The notes: generated by a model not told the origin, from the letters alone. A DNA stretch of 27,521 bases from Sulfidibacterium sp964473395 (GCA_964473395.1 CAYYOW010000021.1:1-27521), one strand, 5' to 3'. Shown: positions 1 through 9,166, counted from the first letter of the stretch. Program-made: numbers and translations.

Positions 1-107
1 ATTACAAAAGGCTGTTGCTGCGACAACTTTTCTTCGCCCATTTTACAGAAATGCTACCACAACGGTTTACTCCTGATGTTTTGTTCTCAAAAAAGATGGT
101 TTCATGA
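1..107 (+). CDS. xdhA: Xanthine dehydrogenase small subunit (FAD/2Fe-2S), C-terminal fragment
   Basis: The frame starting at base 3 is open from the window edge to a TGA at 105-107 and encodes about 34 residues, including YKRLLLRQLFFAHF. This resembles the extreme C-terminus of the FAD-binding subunit of bacterial xanthine dehydrogenases. Its stop overlaps the ATG of the molybdopterin subunit (ATGA at 104-107), the arrangement expected for translationally coupled subunits of one complex. In this family the small subunit carries two 2Fe-2S clusters and FAD and passes electrons from the molybdenum site to NAD or another acceptor. The FAD and iron-sulfur domains lie outside the window, so the call rests on the short tail and on its neighbour. 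The other two frames give either an earlier stop or no family resemblance. Confidence 0.72.
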   Translation, partial: YKRLLLRQLFFAHFTEMLPQRFTPDVLFSKKMVS

Positions 108-2380
108 AAAATATAGACTCCAAAGGACACGTCTCCGGCAAATCGGTTTACCTTGACGACATTCCGGTAAGGCAAAACACATTGTATGCTGTTGTGTTGG
201 ACGCCACGACAGCGCATGGAAAAATCCTTTCGCTGGACATAACGGAAGCCGAAAAGCAACCTGGCGTAGCGGGTATTTTTACTTACAAAGACATCCCCGG
301 CGAAAACCAAATTGGTGGCATCGTTCCCGATGAAACCCTGTTAGCAGAAGAGGAGGTCTTTTTTCAGGGCGAACCGGTAGCCATGGTGGTAGCCGAAAGT
401 GAAACTATTGCCCGTGAAGCACGCAAGAAAATCAAAATCAGCTATAAAGAACTGGAAGTCGTAACCGATCCACGCGAAGCCGCATCCAAAGGATTACTGT
501 TAATGCCGCCACGTACTTTTGCCATGGGCAATCCGGAAGTACGCTGGAATAATTGCAAATATCTTTTCAGCGGAAGCACAGAAATAGGAGGTCAGGAACA
601 TTTGTACATCGAAACACAGGGCGCTTACTGTTTTCCCATGGAAAACGGCAACTTGATGGTCTATTCGTCCACACAAAGCCCGACGGCTGTGCAACGTGCC
701 ATTGCCAAAGTGCTGGGGCTGTCCATGCACAATGTCCAGGTAGATGTTACCCGGCTGGGTGGTGCTTTCGGTGGAAAAGAGGACCAGGCAACCATTTGGG
801 CCTGTCTGGCCTCGCTGGCGAGTCATCTCCTGCAGAGGCCTGTGAAACTGGCACTTTCGCGCCACGACGACTTACGTATGACTGGAAAACGGCATCCTTA
901 TTCTTCCGATTTTAAAATCGGATTGTCGGAAGAGTTGAAAATATTGGCTTACGAGGTAACCTATTACCAAAACGGGGGAGCTGTGAACGACCTTTCACCG
1001 GCTATCGCCGACCGGACACTTTTTCACACCACCAACTCCTATTTTATTCCGAATGTAAAAGCTACACTTTACAGTTGCAAAACCAACCTGCCACCCAACA
1101 CTGCCTTTCGTGGGTTTGGCGGACCACAGGGCATGTTTGTCATCGAGTCAGCCATTGCTAAAGCTGCCAAAGAACTTGGTATTCCCGCCAGCGTCATCCA
1201 GGAGAAAAACCTGCTGAAAGAAAACGACCTTTTCTATTACGGGCAGAAAGCCACACAGGTAAATATTAGAAAATCCTGGAAAACAGCCTTTCGGGAGTTC
1301 AAAATTTCACAAAAGCAAAAGGAGATTAAAGCTTTTAACCGGAAAAATAAGTTGATGAAAAAGGGGCTGGCTTTGATGCCAATTACCTTTGGTATCTCTT
1401 TTACAGCCACCATGTTGAACCAGGCACGGGCACTCGTACATGTTTACACCGATGGAAGTGTGGGTATCAGCACTGGTGTTATCGAAATGGGACAAGGTGT
1501 AAATACCAAGCTGGTGCAAGTGGCCGCGCAGATGTTTGGTATCGATGCCATACGGATTAAAATAGAAAGCACCAACACCACACGGGTGGCCAACACTTCG
1601 CCCACGGCGGCAAGCGCCGGCGCCGACCTCAACGGACAAGCACTTATGGTGGCTTGTAAAGCCATTGTACAAAGGCTGAAAAAGGTGGCTGCCGACATCA
1701 TTGGTGTGAAAGCAGGGAAAATTAATCTACGCGATGAACAGGTTTTTACCGGAGGAAAAGATATAGGAATTTCCTGGGATAAACTTGTTACCGAAGCCTA
1801 CTCAAGGCGTATCAAACTATCGGAAACCGGCCATTATTCCACACCCATTATCTATTTTGATAAAGAAAAAGGGCAGGGACATCCGTTTGCTTACCATGTT
1901 TACGGAACAGCTGTCCTCACGGCTAAAGTAGATTGTCTGCGCGGTATTTACGAAATGGAAGAGGTGCAGATTATTCATGATTTTGGTAAAAGTATGAACC
2001 AAACTATTGATACTGGACAAGCAGAAGGAGCCGCAGTACAAGGAATTGGGTACATGACCATGGAAGAACTGGCTTATGATAAGTCGGGACGATTGCTGTC
2101 GAACAGCCTCTCCACCTATAAAGTACCGGATATTTATTCAGCACCCAAAGTGTTAGTTGTAAAGCCGTTGAAAGCTACCGGACACAAACTGGCCATTTTA
2201 AAATCGAAGGCGGTGGGTGAGCCGCCGCTGATGTACGGTTTGGGCGCCTATTTTGCTATCAGGAATGCGATACGTGCTTTCAACCCTGATTTTGACACTT
2301 TTGATACGCCTGCCACACCGGAAAAAGTGCTGATGGGTTTATATGGAAAAGTAAAGGACAAAAGAGATAAAAACAGCTAA
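104..2380 (+). CDS. xdhB: Xanthine dehydrogenase, molybdopterin-binding subunit
   Basis: This 758-residue protein is the large subunit of a molybdenum hydroxylase that oxidises hypoxanthine and xanthine to urate. It has the small a/b hammerhead domain at the N-terminus (about residues 8-115), followed by the two molybdopterin-binding regions. Diagnostic motifs are GGAFGGKE (E226, matching bovine Glu802), AFRGFGGPQ (R336, matching Arg880), FGISF followed by EMGQGVNTK, NTSPTAASAGADLNGQ, and VGEPPL (E706, matching the catalytic base Glu1261). Both the residues that position purine and the general base are therefore present, which favours xanthine dehydrogenase over aldehyde oxidase or CO dehydrogenase. 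The length is normal for a separate bacterial subunit. The ATG overlaps the stop of the small subunit gene and the maturation gene follows after 6 bp, so the three form an operon. No other purine catabolism gene is visible. Confidence 0.93.
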   Translation: MKNIDSKGHVSGKSVYLDDIPVRQNTLYAVVLDATTAHGKILSLDITEAEKQPGVAGIFTYKDIPGENQIGGIVPDETLLAEEEVFFQGEPVAMVVAESETIAREARKKIKISYKELEVVTDPREAASKGLLLMPPRTFAMGNPEVRWNNCKYLFSGSTEIGGQEHLYIETQGAYCFPMENGNLMVYSSTQSPTAVQRAIAKVLGLSMHNVQVDVTRLGGAFGGKEDQATIWACLASLASHLLQRPVKLALSRHDDLRMTGKRHPYSSDFKIGLSEELKILAYEVTYYQNGGAVNDLSPAIADRTLFHTTNSYFIPNVKATLYSCKTNLPPNTAFRGFGGPQGMFVIESAIAKAAKELGIPASVIQEKNLLKENDLFYYGQKATQVNIRKSWKTAFREFKISQKQKEIKAFNRKNKLMKKGLALMPITFGISFTATMLNQARALVHVYTDGSVGISTGVIEMGQGVNTKLVQVAAQMFGIDAIRIKIESTNTTRVANTSPTAASAGADLNGQALMVACKAIVQRLKKVAADIIGVKAGKINLRDEQVFTGGKDIGISWDKLVTEAYSRRIKLSETGHYSTPIIYFDKEKGQGHPFAYHVYGTAVLTAKVDCLRGIYEMEEVQIIHDFGKSMNQTIDTGQAEGAAVQGIGYMTMEELAYDKSGRLLSNSLSTYKVPDIYSAPKVLVVKPLKATGHKLAILKSKAVGEPPLMYGLGAYFAIRNAIRAFNPDFDTFDTPATPEKVLMGLYGKVKDKRDKNS

Positions 2381-2386
2381 TATTTC

Positions 2387-3346
2387 ATGCAACAAATTTT
2401 TTCTTTCATACAACCCCGGCTTTCACAGGGTAGAAAAGTCATACTAATGACCGTGATTGGTCGTGAGGGAAGCAGCCCGGGAAAACAGGGATTTAAAATG
2501 GTGGTGGCCTCCGATGGCAGTTTCACTGGCTCTATTGGCGGTGGTGTTATGGAGCACAGGCTGGTGGAGCAATGCAAACGTCTGTTGAAACGAAAAGAGC
2601 CTCAACAGCCTTTCCTTGTGTTTCAGGAACATAATCCGGAAGCCACGGTCAACCGCTCGGGTATGATCTGTTCCGGAGGGCAAACGGTTGCTTTTACTCC
2701 TTTGGAGGAAAAAGATCTTACAACAGTCAACGCTATCCTTGAAACGGATAAACAACAGCAAAAAGGTGTTGTCAGGTTCTCAGAAAAAGGCTTGTTTTTT
2801 GAGGTCGGCGAGCAAATGCAGGTAATTTCAAAAAGTAAGGTAATTTCCGAAAACCAGTGGGAATATACCGAACAAGCCGGCATGCCAAACACGCTTTACA
2901 TCTTTGGCGGAGGCCATGTGGGCTTAGCTTTGTCAAAAGTCTTCCGTAACCTGAATTTCAAAATTCATCTGTTTGACAACCGCTCGGAAATAAACACATT
3001 TGAAGAGAACCAGTTTGCCGATGAAAAGCAAATTGTTAATTACAACAACGTTGTTTCCCTTGTACCGGAAGGGTTTAACGTTTATGTGGTTATCGTAACC
3101 TTCGCCCACAAAAGTGATGAACAGGTTCTGGAACAGATGCTGGGCAAAAGCATGAAATACTTAGGCCTCATGGGGAGTACCAAAAAGATTGAGACCATTT
3201 TTGGCCGGTTAAAACAAAAAGGATTTACTGAAGAACAGCTGAAAAAGATACATGCACCCATTGGCTATCCCATCAACAGTGAAACTCCTGCCGAAATTGC
3301 CGTGAGTATTGCTGCACAGGTTGTTGCTGTTAAAAACGGGGGATAA
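2387..3346 (+). CDS. xdhC: XdhC family molybdenum cofactor maturation protein
   Basis: This 319-residue cytosolic protein belongs to the XdhC/CoxI family. The N-terminal XdhC_CoxI domain (about residues 8-80) contains the segments GREGSSPGKQGFKMVV and GSIGGGVMEH. A C-terminal Rossmann-like domain begins with TLYIFGGGHVGLAL near residue 168 and includes LGLMGSTKK and the conserved IGYPINSETPAEIAVSIAAQ near the end. In the characterised Rhodobacter system XdhC binds the molybdenum cofactor, promotes its sulfuration and delivers it to the large subunit. The gene starts 6 bp after xdhB and is followed by a strong terminator, so it is the last gene of the operon. The ATG at 2387 is the natural start because it precedes the whole conserved domain. 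Confidence 0.9.
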   Translation: MQQIFSFIQPRLSQGRKVILMTVIGREGSSPGKQGFKMVVASDGSFTGSIGGGVMEHRLVEQCKRLLKRKEPQQPFLVFQEHNPEATVNRSGMICSGGQTVAFTPLEEKDLTTVNAILETDKQQQKGVVRFSEKGLFFEVGEQMQVISKSKVISENQWEYTEQAGMPNTLYIFGGGHVGLALSKVFRNLNFKIHLFDNRSEINTFEENQFADEKQIVNYNNVVSLVPEGFNVYVVIVTFAHKSDEQVLEQMLGKSMKYLGLMGSTKKIETIFGRLKQKGFTEEQLKKIHAPIGYPINSETPAEIAVSIAAQVVAVKNGG

Positions 3347-3401
3347 CTCTTTCATTCAATTCCGAACCGCTTTCAGGTAAGGCCGGTGGGAAGAAAGCAC
3401 A

Positions 3402-3456
3402 AAAAATATCCAACAAAAAAGCCCGGCAAGACCGGGCTTTTTTGTTGGATATTTTT
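3402..3456. terminator. Bidirectional intrinsic terminator, perfect 25-bp stem
   Basis: Bases 3402-3426 and 3432-3456 are perfectly complementary around a 5-base loop (CAAGA). The core is GCCCGG/CCGGGC flanked by A6/T6, so each strand gives a GC-rich hairpin followed by a U-run. It lies between the convergent xdhC and ppiD-like genes, 55 bp after the xdhC stop and 7 bp from the ppiD stop, and can terminate both. Complementarity continues about 13 bp beyond the A6/T6 tract, longer than a simple terminator needs. Confidence 0.92.
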
Positions 3457-3463
3457 ACCTTGA

Positions 3464-5578
3464 CTAATAAAAGGTAATTCTGTTATCTACAATATCGGAA
3501 GCATCTTTTATGGCAACGTAAGGATAGCCCTGCTGTACACGCTGTTTGAAAGCATTCACATAAGAACTTACAAAGGCGTTGTAATCGGGTAATTTACCAG
3601 CTTTGTTCAAAGCATCCAGTTTAACAACAAAAGCAGCAGCATTGCCCACAAGCGGCTGGCTGGTGCTCCCGTCTTTCATGCCAAATACGGTTCCAATCAC
3701 TTTGTCTTCCATACCGAAACCGACAATGTTACGGGTATTAAAAGTAAGATTGTTCATCGATTGCGTTTTAGCATTCATAGCGCCTGCAATTTTGTCCAGG
3801 TTACCATTGAAAGCTTTCATTTTTTCAGCAAGGTATCTGCCTTTCACTTCGTTTATAACAAACGGTTTTATCTGGTCTTTCACATCTTCGAGCGAAGGAA
3901 TCCCGGCTTCATATTTTTTGGTTATTATAGCCACGGCATACTGGCCTTCGAGGTCGAAAACATTGGAAACGACACCCACATCGGTACTACTTTTGAAAGC
4001 CCAGCGAACAATGCTACGGGCATTTTCCAGACCGGGAATAGTATAGGTGTTCTCGTACATCCTGGGTATAACCCTCAGCTGCAGGTGGTTTTTCCTGGCC
4101 ATAGTTTCAAATGTTTTTTGATCGTGTGCTTCGGATGCAATTTTACTGGCTTTGGCAAAGACATTTTGATAAGTGGCATTGCTGGCAATAATATCCTGAG
4201 TAATCAGGGCAACTTTCACCTTCCGGTTGAAATTTTTCTTACCGGTAACTTTTATCACATGAAAACCAAACGGTGATTCTGCAACAGTAAAATGACCGAT
4301 TTTGGTTTTTACTACACCTTCGGTGAAGCCCGAAACCATGCTGCCATCGGTGAACCAACCCAAATTGCCGTGGTTGGCTGTAACAGAACCATCGTTAGAA
4401 TATTTGTCAGCCAGTTTTTTAAATTTTGAAGGGTGGTGTTTTAAAACGGCAAATAAACTATCGGCTAGTTTTTTGGCTTCTTCTTTGGTACGGGTTATGC
4501 CGGGCTCGGCACGTAAAGCTCCTTTGTAGGCAATAAGAATATGCGATGCCCTCATGGAATCTGGCCGCGTAGCTACACCGAGCAGCCGTGCCATCATAAA
4601 AGTATTGTTACCGATGATAGGGCCGGAAACCGTACCTACTTTGGAATGAAACATTATTGAGTCGAAGGATACGGGCAAATGTCCCTCTTTTAACCAGGAA
4701 GTATCGTAGGGATGGTCCGTATTGGCACGAGCAAACTGTTTCGGGTTATCGGTGACAATAAAATCTGCTTTAGTGGCTATTGCTTCTTTGCGTGCTTTGG
4801 CGATATCCGTTTTGGAGGGAAGCACATTAAAAGAGACGTACTCCATAGCCCTGCCGCTTTTTTGCTTGAACTCTCCTTTATGCGTATCGTAATATTTCTG
4901 ATAATCGGCGTCCGTAACTGTAATTTTATTGGTGGGTACATTCGAATACCGGGCAGCTACATATTCAATACTGGCACTTGTATTCTGAGCCTCATAAAGC
5001 CTCTGTGCTAACTCTTTGGGAACGTAATAGCCCTGCGAAATTAAAGCGTTGTACTTGGCCTGCAACTGGTCAGCCATAATATAATTTTCGAGCTTTACCC
5101 ATTGCTGACGGGCAGCTTCCGGAAGGCGGTTATAATTCTGAAGATACTGGATTACCAGATTGCGGTCGTAACGGCCGGTTTTGGGATTCACAAAATACTG
5201 TTTAATCAACGGATGTGGGTTGGATCCCTGAACAAGGTTGAACATCTCATCAGTAGTAATGGTAATTCCCAGGTCTTTGTATTGTTTGTCCATGAGAATT
5301 TTCTTGACAATTTGTTCCCACGTCTGCTCTCTGACACGGAAAGTCTCATCAGTATTCAGGCTTTTTGTACGTTGCTGTTGTTTAGTGCTTTCAATATTTT
5401 CATCCAGTTTCTTGTTAAAACCCATAATAGTAATTTCCACACCATCCACTTTCCCGGCATTTACATCTCTTCTGTTGCTCTTTTTCAAAAAGTCGCCAAG
5501 AATAAAGGCGATCAGCGCGCCACCAATTACAATCACAAGAAGAGTAGAATGTTTTCTAATACTGCCTATAGCTGCCAT
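3464..5578 (-). CDS. PpiD/SurA-like membrane-anchored peptidyl-prolyl isomerase
   Basis: This 704-residue protein starts with a short cytoplasmic segment and one membrane anchor (about residues 11-30, TLLVIVIGGALIAFILGDF), followed by a SurA-type N-terminal chaperone region. A parvulin domain spans about residues 342-441, with the signature pieces RASHILIAY, KFKKLADKYSND, GNLGWFTDG and SPFGFHVIKV. This is the architecture of PpiD, a periplasmic folding factor for outer membrane and secreted proteins. The C-terminal 260 residues may hold a second, degenerate chaperone/parvulin lobe. The gene closes a minus-strand envelope cluster and faces the xdh operon across a shared terminator. A Bacteroidota -7 box lies 36 bases upstream of the ATG, and the gap to the preceding gene is 266 bp, so it is probably transcribed separately. 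Confidence 0.88.
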   Translation of the reverse strand: MAAIGSIRKHSTLLVIVIGGALIAFILGDFLKKSNRRDVNAGKVDGVEITIMGFNKKLDENIESTKQQQRTKSLNTDETFRVREQTWEQIVKKILMDKQYKDLGITITTDEMFNLVQGSNPHPLIKQYFVNPKTGRYDRNLVIQYLQNYNRLPEAARQQWVKLENYIMADQLQAKYNALISQGYYVPKELAQRLYEAQNTSASIEYVAARYSNVPTNKITVTDADYQKYYDTHKGEFKQKSGRAMEYVSFNVLPSKTDIAKARKEAIATKADFIVTDNPKQFARANTDHPYDTSWLKEGHLPVSFDSIMFHSKVGTVSGPIIGNNTFMMARLLGVATRPDSMRASHILIAYKGALRAEPGITRTKEEAKKLADSLFAVLKHHPSKFKKLADKYSNDGSVTANHGNLGWFTDGSMVSGFTEGVVKTKIGHFTVAESPFGFHVIKVTGKKNFNRKVKVALITQDIIASNATYQNVFAKASKIASEAHDQKTFETMARKNHLQLRVIPRMYENTYTIPGLENARSIVRWAFKSSTDVGVVSNVFDLEGQYAVAIITKKYEAGIPSLEDVKDQIKPFVINEVKGRYLAEKMKAFNGNLDKIAGAMNAKTQSMNNLTFNTRNIVGFGMEDKVIGTVFGMKDGSTSQPLVGNAAAFVVKLDALNKAGKLPDYNAFVSSYVNAFKQRVQQGYPYVAIKDASDIVDNRITFY

Positions 5579-5844
5579 CTTATCTTAATTATTTATTTTT
5601 TTATTTCGAGCTGCAAATGTACAAATTGATATGATATATAAAAACAATCGGAACTAATTTTGATTTTAGTATCAGTCAGTTAATTGGGGAAACAGGGTAA
5701 TAAGCTCATCCGGGACATCCCAACGATTTAAAAAGCGGGAAAAACAGCTGTTCTATTGCGAATAAAATGCTCAATTTTACTCTTTCGGTTGACAAAATCA
5801 GTAAAATAATACCCGGTGGGCGAAAAAGGAATGGCAAAGCGAGT
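5579..5844. other. Intergenic region between ppiD-like and CNNM/CorC genes
   Basis: This 266-bp AT-rich region holds the candidate ppiD promoter at its left end. Near the right end an 8-bp inverted repeat, ATTTTACT (5774-5781) and AGTAAAAT (5800-5807), lies about 40 bases after the stop of the CNNM/CorC gene and may be a weak terminator or processing site. A 10-bp palindrome, AACAGCTGTT, lies at 5743-5752. No coding region with family resemblance was found. Confidence 0.4.
5614..5647 (-). promoter_or_regulatory. Candidate promoter of the ppiD-like gene
   Basis: On the minus strand TACATTTG (5614-5621) matches the Bacteroidota -7 consensus TAnnTTTG. A TTG (5645-5647) lies 23 bases upstream, slightly wider than the common 19-21. 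The predicted leader before the ATG at 5578 is about 30 bases. Confidence 0.5.
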
Positions 5845-7113
5845 CTATTTATTAATCATCATCCTGATTTCCTCCAGCCGGTTTCCGGAAGCTTTCAAAA
5901 TTTTAAAAGTATAAGGGGGTATTTCAATTTCTTCGTTTATGAGCGGAATACTTTCGTGATGATGCAAAATGAAACCGGCAATGGTTTCATATTCCTCCGA
6001 CTCGGGAAGCTCAAATTTGTATTTCTCGTTCAGATAATCAATTTCAATACGAGTTGAGAAAATAAATTCCGTATCTGAAAGTTGCTTTTCGATTACTTCA
6101 TCCGTGTCGTACTCATCTTCAATCTCACCAAATATTTCTTCAATAATATCTTCCATGGTTACCATTCCGGAGGTCCCGCCAAATTCGTCCACGACAATAG
6201 CCACGCTTTTGTGTTTTTTAATAAAAAGGCTCAACACTTTGCTGGCAGACATTGTCTCAGGAAAAATCTCTGCCGGGCGCATAACCTCCCGGATATTTAC
6301 GGGATATTTAAACATATCGTAGGCATGCACATATCCCAGCAGGTTATCAATAGAACCTTCATAAATCATTATTTTAGAATGGCCTGTTTCGGTAAAAAGT
6401 TTGCGCAGATGCTGAATCTTTTCATTGATATCAGAAGTTACGATTTCTGTCCGGGGAATCATGCAATCGCGCAACTTAATGTTTTTAAACTCAATGGCAT
6501 TCTGCATCATCTGTATCTCTTGAACAAAAGGCTCATCTTCCTGTTTTTCTTTATGTAGTTCCTGTACATATTCGTTCAGGTCGATAGCACTAAAAGTATA
6601 TTTATCGATGGAGACATCCACACGGAGAAACAGCCGGATTATCCATTCGGAAATACCGATATAGAGAAAGATAACTGGGTAAAACAAGTAGTAAAATAAC
6701 CATACCGGGATGGCAAACGTTTTTAATATGGTATTCGGATTTATGCGGAATAATATTTTGGGAATAAATTCCGAAACGATAAGAATCAGCAATGTGGCCA
6801 GGATAGTTTGGAACAGCAACAGGTAGAATTCTGAGTGCATGGATGGCGGCAGCCAATGCAAAATGGCAGGCTGGAGAACCCTTACCATGGCAATGCCGTA
6901 TACGACCAATGAAATATTGTTTCCCAGCAACAGTGCCCCGATAAACCTGGAAGGATGCGTAAAGAACGAGGAGAGAATTTTGGCTGGTAACAGGTCTCTT
7001 TTCAGGTCAAGCTCCTGTTTCAGCCGGCTGGAGCTTACAAAAGCAATTTCCATTCCTGAAAAAAATGCTGATAAGAGCAGCGAAAGAAGAATCACAATCC
7101 AGACAATACTCAC
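5845..7113 (-). CDS. CNNM/CorC (hemolysin C-like) membrane protein with CBS pair
   Basis: This 422-residue inner membrane protein has the CNNM (DUF21) transmembrane domain over about residues 1-190, beginning LLSAFFSGMEIAF with the conserved acidic residue in the first helix. A CBS pair follows at about 210-325 (MIPRTEIVTSDIN, VAIVVDEFGGTSGMVTMEDI) and a CorC_HlyC domain at 340-420. The family is linked to magnesium and cobalt efflux. In gliding Bacteroidota a relative is called GldE, but nothing here proves a motility role. The start is a GTG at 7113 preceded by AAAGGA at a suitable distance; the ATG a few codons upstream is out of frame. It follows lptC by 51 bp. Confidence 0.85.
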   Translation of the reverse strand: MSIVWIVILLSLLLSAFFSGMEIAFVSSSRLKQELDLKRDLLPAKILSSFFTHPSRFIGALLLGNNISLVVYGIAMVRVLQPAILHWLPPSMHSEFYLLLFQTILATLLILIVSEFIPKILFRINPNTILKTFAIPVWLFYYLFYPVIFLYIGISEWIIRLFLRVDVSIDKYTFSAIDLNEYVQELHKEKQEDEPFVQEIQMMQNAIEFKNIKLRDCMIPRTEIVTSDINEKIQHLRKLFTETGHSKIMIYEGSIDNLLGYVHAYDMFKYPVNIREVMRPAEIFPETMSASKVLSLFIKKHKSVAIVVDEFGGTSGMVTMEDIIEEIFGEIEDEYDTDEVIEKQLSDTEFIFSTRIEIDYLNEKYKFELPESEEYETIAGFILHHHESIPLINEEIEIPPYTFKILKASGNRLEEIRMMINK

Positions 7114-7147
7114 GGTTTTTCCTTTGTTGTAGTCATTAATTTGTGTA

Positions 7148-7155
7148 CAAAGTTA
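7148..7155 (-). promoter_or_regulatory. Possible -7 box upstream of the CNNM/CorC gene
   Basis: TAACTTTG on the minus strand matches TAnnTTTG and sits 34 bases before the GTG start, in the short gap after lptC. No TTG is found at the expected upstream distance, so this could be a chance match, or an internal promoter inside a longer transcript. Confidence 0.25.
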
Positions 7156-7164
7156 GGTATTATC

Positions 7165-7725
7165 TTATTTGGTGGTATCTTCTTCCACATTAACCACCCC
7201 GCGGATACCAAAGATAGTTCGTTTGGTGAAATTTTCGTTGGACACCATACTGTCGCCAAAGATAATCCGGCCGGGGCTGGTAATTTTCACAAAACTCGGA
7301 GAGTAAATTATATGTTTCTTTTCGTTCCATATCAGATTCTCCGTATTGAGTTGCTCCTGAGTCTTCAGGTTTTTCACCACCACATTATCTCTGGAAATGA
7401 GTAGCCCTTTTTTCTCCCAGCGGATACCGAAATTGGCTTTTATTGTTGAGATAATCTTCCCTGTTGTGTCATAAAAAGCGATAGAAAATCCTTTTGGAAA
7501 TTCAGTATAAGGTTTTTCACCACCATATTTTAACAGAAGCGGGCTATTGAGTATCAGCTGTCTACGTCCGGAATCAGTCCGTATATAATGAATATCGGTA
7601 GCTGTTAACGCGGCAAGGGTATCCTCGGCGTTAATCTTCTGAACCACCTTCATATTATTTTCGCAAGAAAAAAGCGCCCCTATTGCCAAAACAATAACGA
7701 CGCTTTTTAACAGATTCCGTATCAT
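7165..7725 (-). CDS. lptC: LPS export ABC transporter periplasmic protein LptC
   Basis: This predicted lipoprotein of 186 residues begins MIRNLLKSVVIVLAIGALFSC, with a lipobox ending in a cysteine at residue 21. The rest is the LptC beta-jellyroll: SGRRQLILNSPLLLKY, FPKGFSIAFYD, and late segments of the type NLIWNEKKHIIYS and GDSMVSNENF, as in Bacteroidota LptC (DUF1239). LptC joins the inner-membrane LptBFG complex to the periplasmic bridge that carries lipopolysaccharide to the outer membrane. The reading frame stays open upstream to an ATG at 7776, but that start would add 17 charged residues before the signal peptide and overlap the TPR gene by 32 bases, so 7725 is preferred; the gap to the TPR gene is then 19 bp. 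Confidence 0.85.
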   Translation of the reverse strand: MIRNLLKSVVIVLAIGALFSCENNMKVVQKINAEDTLAALTATDIHYIRTDSGRRQLILNSPLLLKYGGEKPYTEFPKGFSIAFYDTTGKIISTIKANFGIRWEKKGLLISRDNVVVKNLKTQEQLNTENLIWNEKKHIIYSPSFVKITSPGRIIFGDSMVSNENFTKRTIFGIRGVVNVEEDTTK

Positions 7726-7744
7726 ATTTTTTCGTGCAGGCCTT

Positions 7745-9145
7745 TTAGTTAGAGGCTCTTGCAATAGTTGTTTCATTAATCCAGCAACCTACCTTGTACC
7801 TTTGTCCCGGCTTCATGTTATAAAAGAACAAGGTTTCCCGTGTGGGGAAATGTGCTTTGTAAATAGCAATTTTTTTATTCATGGCTTGTGCCATTCCGGG
7901 GTCAGCGCGTTTGGCCTGATTGTATTTGTCAACAGCAGCCCAATAGGCAACTTTTGTTGTTAACGAGTTATTACCACATTTTTGAGCACTTGCAGCATAC
8001 AAATCACCAATAAAATCGTAAGCTATTCCGCTGTGCGGATTAAGTCGAATAGCCTTTTGTGCTATCTCGCGGGCTTTACTGAAATTATTAAGGGTACGGT
8101 ATGTCTGAGCCATCAGCAGATAATCTTCTACCAGGTTACTGGTGTCTTTCATCATAGTACTTTTGCCCAGATAGTCTAATGCTTCTTTGTACTTTTTGTG
8201 CTGTAGCAACATTTTCCCGATAAGGAAAGCTGACTTTGCTGTTGGTTCCTCTTTGTAAAGATTTACAATAGCATCAAAATACAACGGTTCCTTGTAACAC
8301 TGTTTTTCCTCCAGCAAGTTTATAATTTTTTTCAGCAGTACCGAGTCGTCAGGTGTTGCATCAAATCTTTTACGAAAAACCCGGGCCAGGACACTACAGT
8401 TTGCAAAAGGCTCAAAGGTCATTTCAATATAGCCCTTTACGTTGTTGTATTCCGCAATCTTGCGGTTGTTATTTTGTAACTTGAATTGCGCAATATTGGC
8501 ATCGAGATAACCGGTAATGGTATCGTAAGCGTTGATAATCGCGATGGTATCCAGGTTACCGGTTTGAACCATTTTAGCCACATCTCTGAAATAGTAAGCA
8601 AAGGCAGCAGCAGTACTTCTCTGTTTCTGTGTATCAATAGCCTCTTTCAAAAGGTGATAAACTTTAACATAAGATTCCGGAGAAATTTGATAGAGAGCAA
8701 TGCCCTGCCGGCCTCTTATATATCCTTCCTGAGGAAGATGTGTCCTGTAGTTGTTAGGGAAATATTTTATTCTTTGATCAAAAATCATCATAAGTGTATC
8801 TATCAGGCCTTTTTTCTGTTTTTCTGTCGTAGCTTTTTTATATTTATATTTTAGGATTCTTACCCCATCAATATAAATATTTTCCGTAGAACGCGGGCAG
8901 TTCTTAAGAACCCAGTTCCAGGGGCCAATAACGTCTTTTACAGCATCGCTCTTGTAGTGACTTTGCCTCCACTGGCGGAAAGATTCGGTATATAGCGACA
9001 GGTTCATAAGACATGTTATACTGTCCTTGCCGTATTTAGGGCCATTGTTATCCTGAGGGACAAATTTATTAACAATAGGCGTTCCGGCCAAAACCGAGAA
9101 GCTAAGTCCCATTCCGAGTAAAAAGATGAAAAGTTTTGCTTTCAT
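7745..9145 (-). CDS. Secreted tetratricopeptide-repeat protein
   Basis: This 466-residue protein has a clear signal peptide (MKAKLFIFLLGMGLSFSVLAG) and no lipobox. Helical repeats of TPR type occupy at least residues 285-390, for example FLIGKMLLQHKKYKEALDYL, LLMAQTYRTLNNFSKAREIA and HSGIAYDFIGDLYAAS. It is probably a periplasmic or outer-membrane-associated scaffold. A gene of this kind is often found between an outer membrane protein gene and lptC in Bacteroidota, which suggests an envelope role, but no specific function is established by the sequence. It starts 21 bp after the outer membrane protein gene and precedes lptC by 19 bp, consistent with one transcript. Confidence 0.8.
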   Translation of the reverse strand: MKAKLFIFLLGMGLSFSVLAGTPIVNKFVPQDNNGPKYGKDSITCLMNLSLYTESFRQWRQSHYKSDAVKDVIGPWNWVLKNCPRSTENIYIDGVRILKYKYKKATTEKQKKGLIDTLMMIFDQRIKYFPNNYRTHLPQEGYIRGRQGIALYQISPESYVKVYHLLKEAIDTQKQRSTAAAFAYYFRDVAKMVQTGNLDTIAIINAYDTITGYLDANIAQFKLQNNNRKIAEYNNVKGYIEMTFEPFANCSVLARVFRKRFDATPDDSVLLKKIINLLEEKQCYKEPLYFDAIVNLYKEEPTAKSAFLIGKMLLQHKKYKEALDYLGKSTMMKDTSNLVEDYLLMAQTYRTLNNFSKAREIAQKAIRLNPHSGIAYDFIGDLYAASAQKCGNNSLTTKVAYWAAVDKYNQAKRADPGMAQAMNKKIAIYKAHFPTRETLFFYNMKPGQRYKVGCWINETTIARASN

Positions 9146-9166
9146 TTCACAAAGTATTTAGTTTAA

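Noticed and set aside
500..865. Open frame on the minus strand inside xdhB, and similar long antisense frames throughout the window
   Set aside because: They lie wholly within genes with strong family matches and show no signal peptide, domain motif or start context of their own.
104..2380. Loss of active-site residues in xdhB
   Set aside because: The residues matching bovine Glu802, Arg880 and Glu1261 are all present (E226, R336, E706).
7726..7776. Longer start for LptC at 7776
   Set aside because: It overlaps the TPR gene by 32 bases and places a charged extension before the lipoprotein signal peptide.
9146..9166. Promoter before the TPR gene (TACTTTG)
   Set aside because: It has one base too few between TA and TTTG, and the 21-bp gap indicates an operon-internal position.
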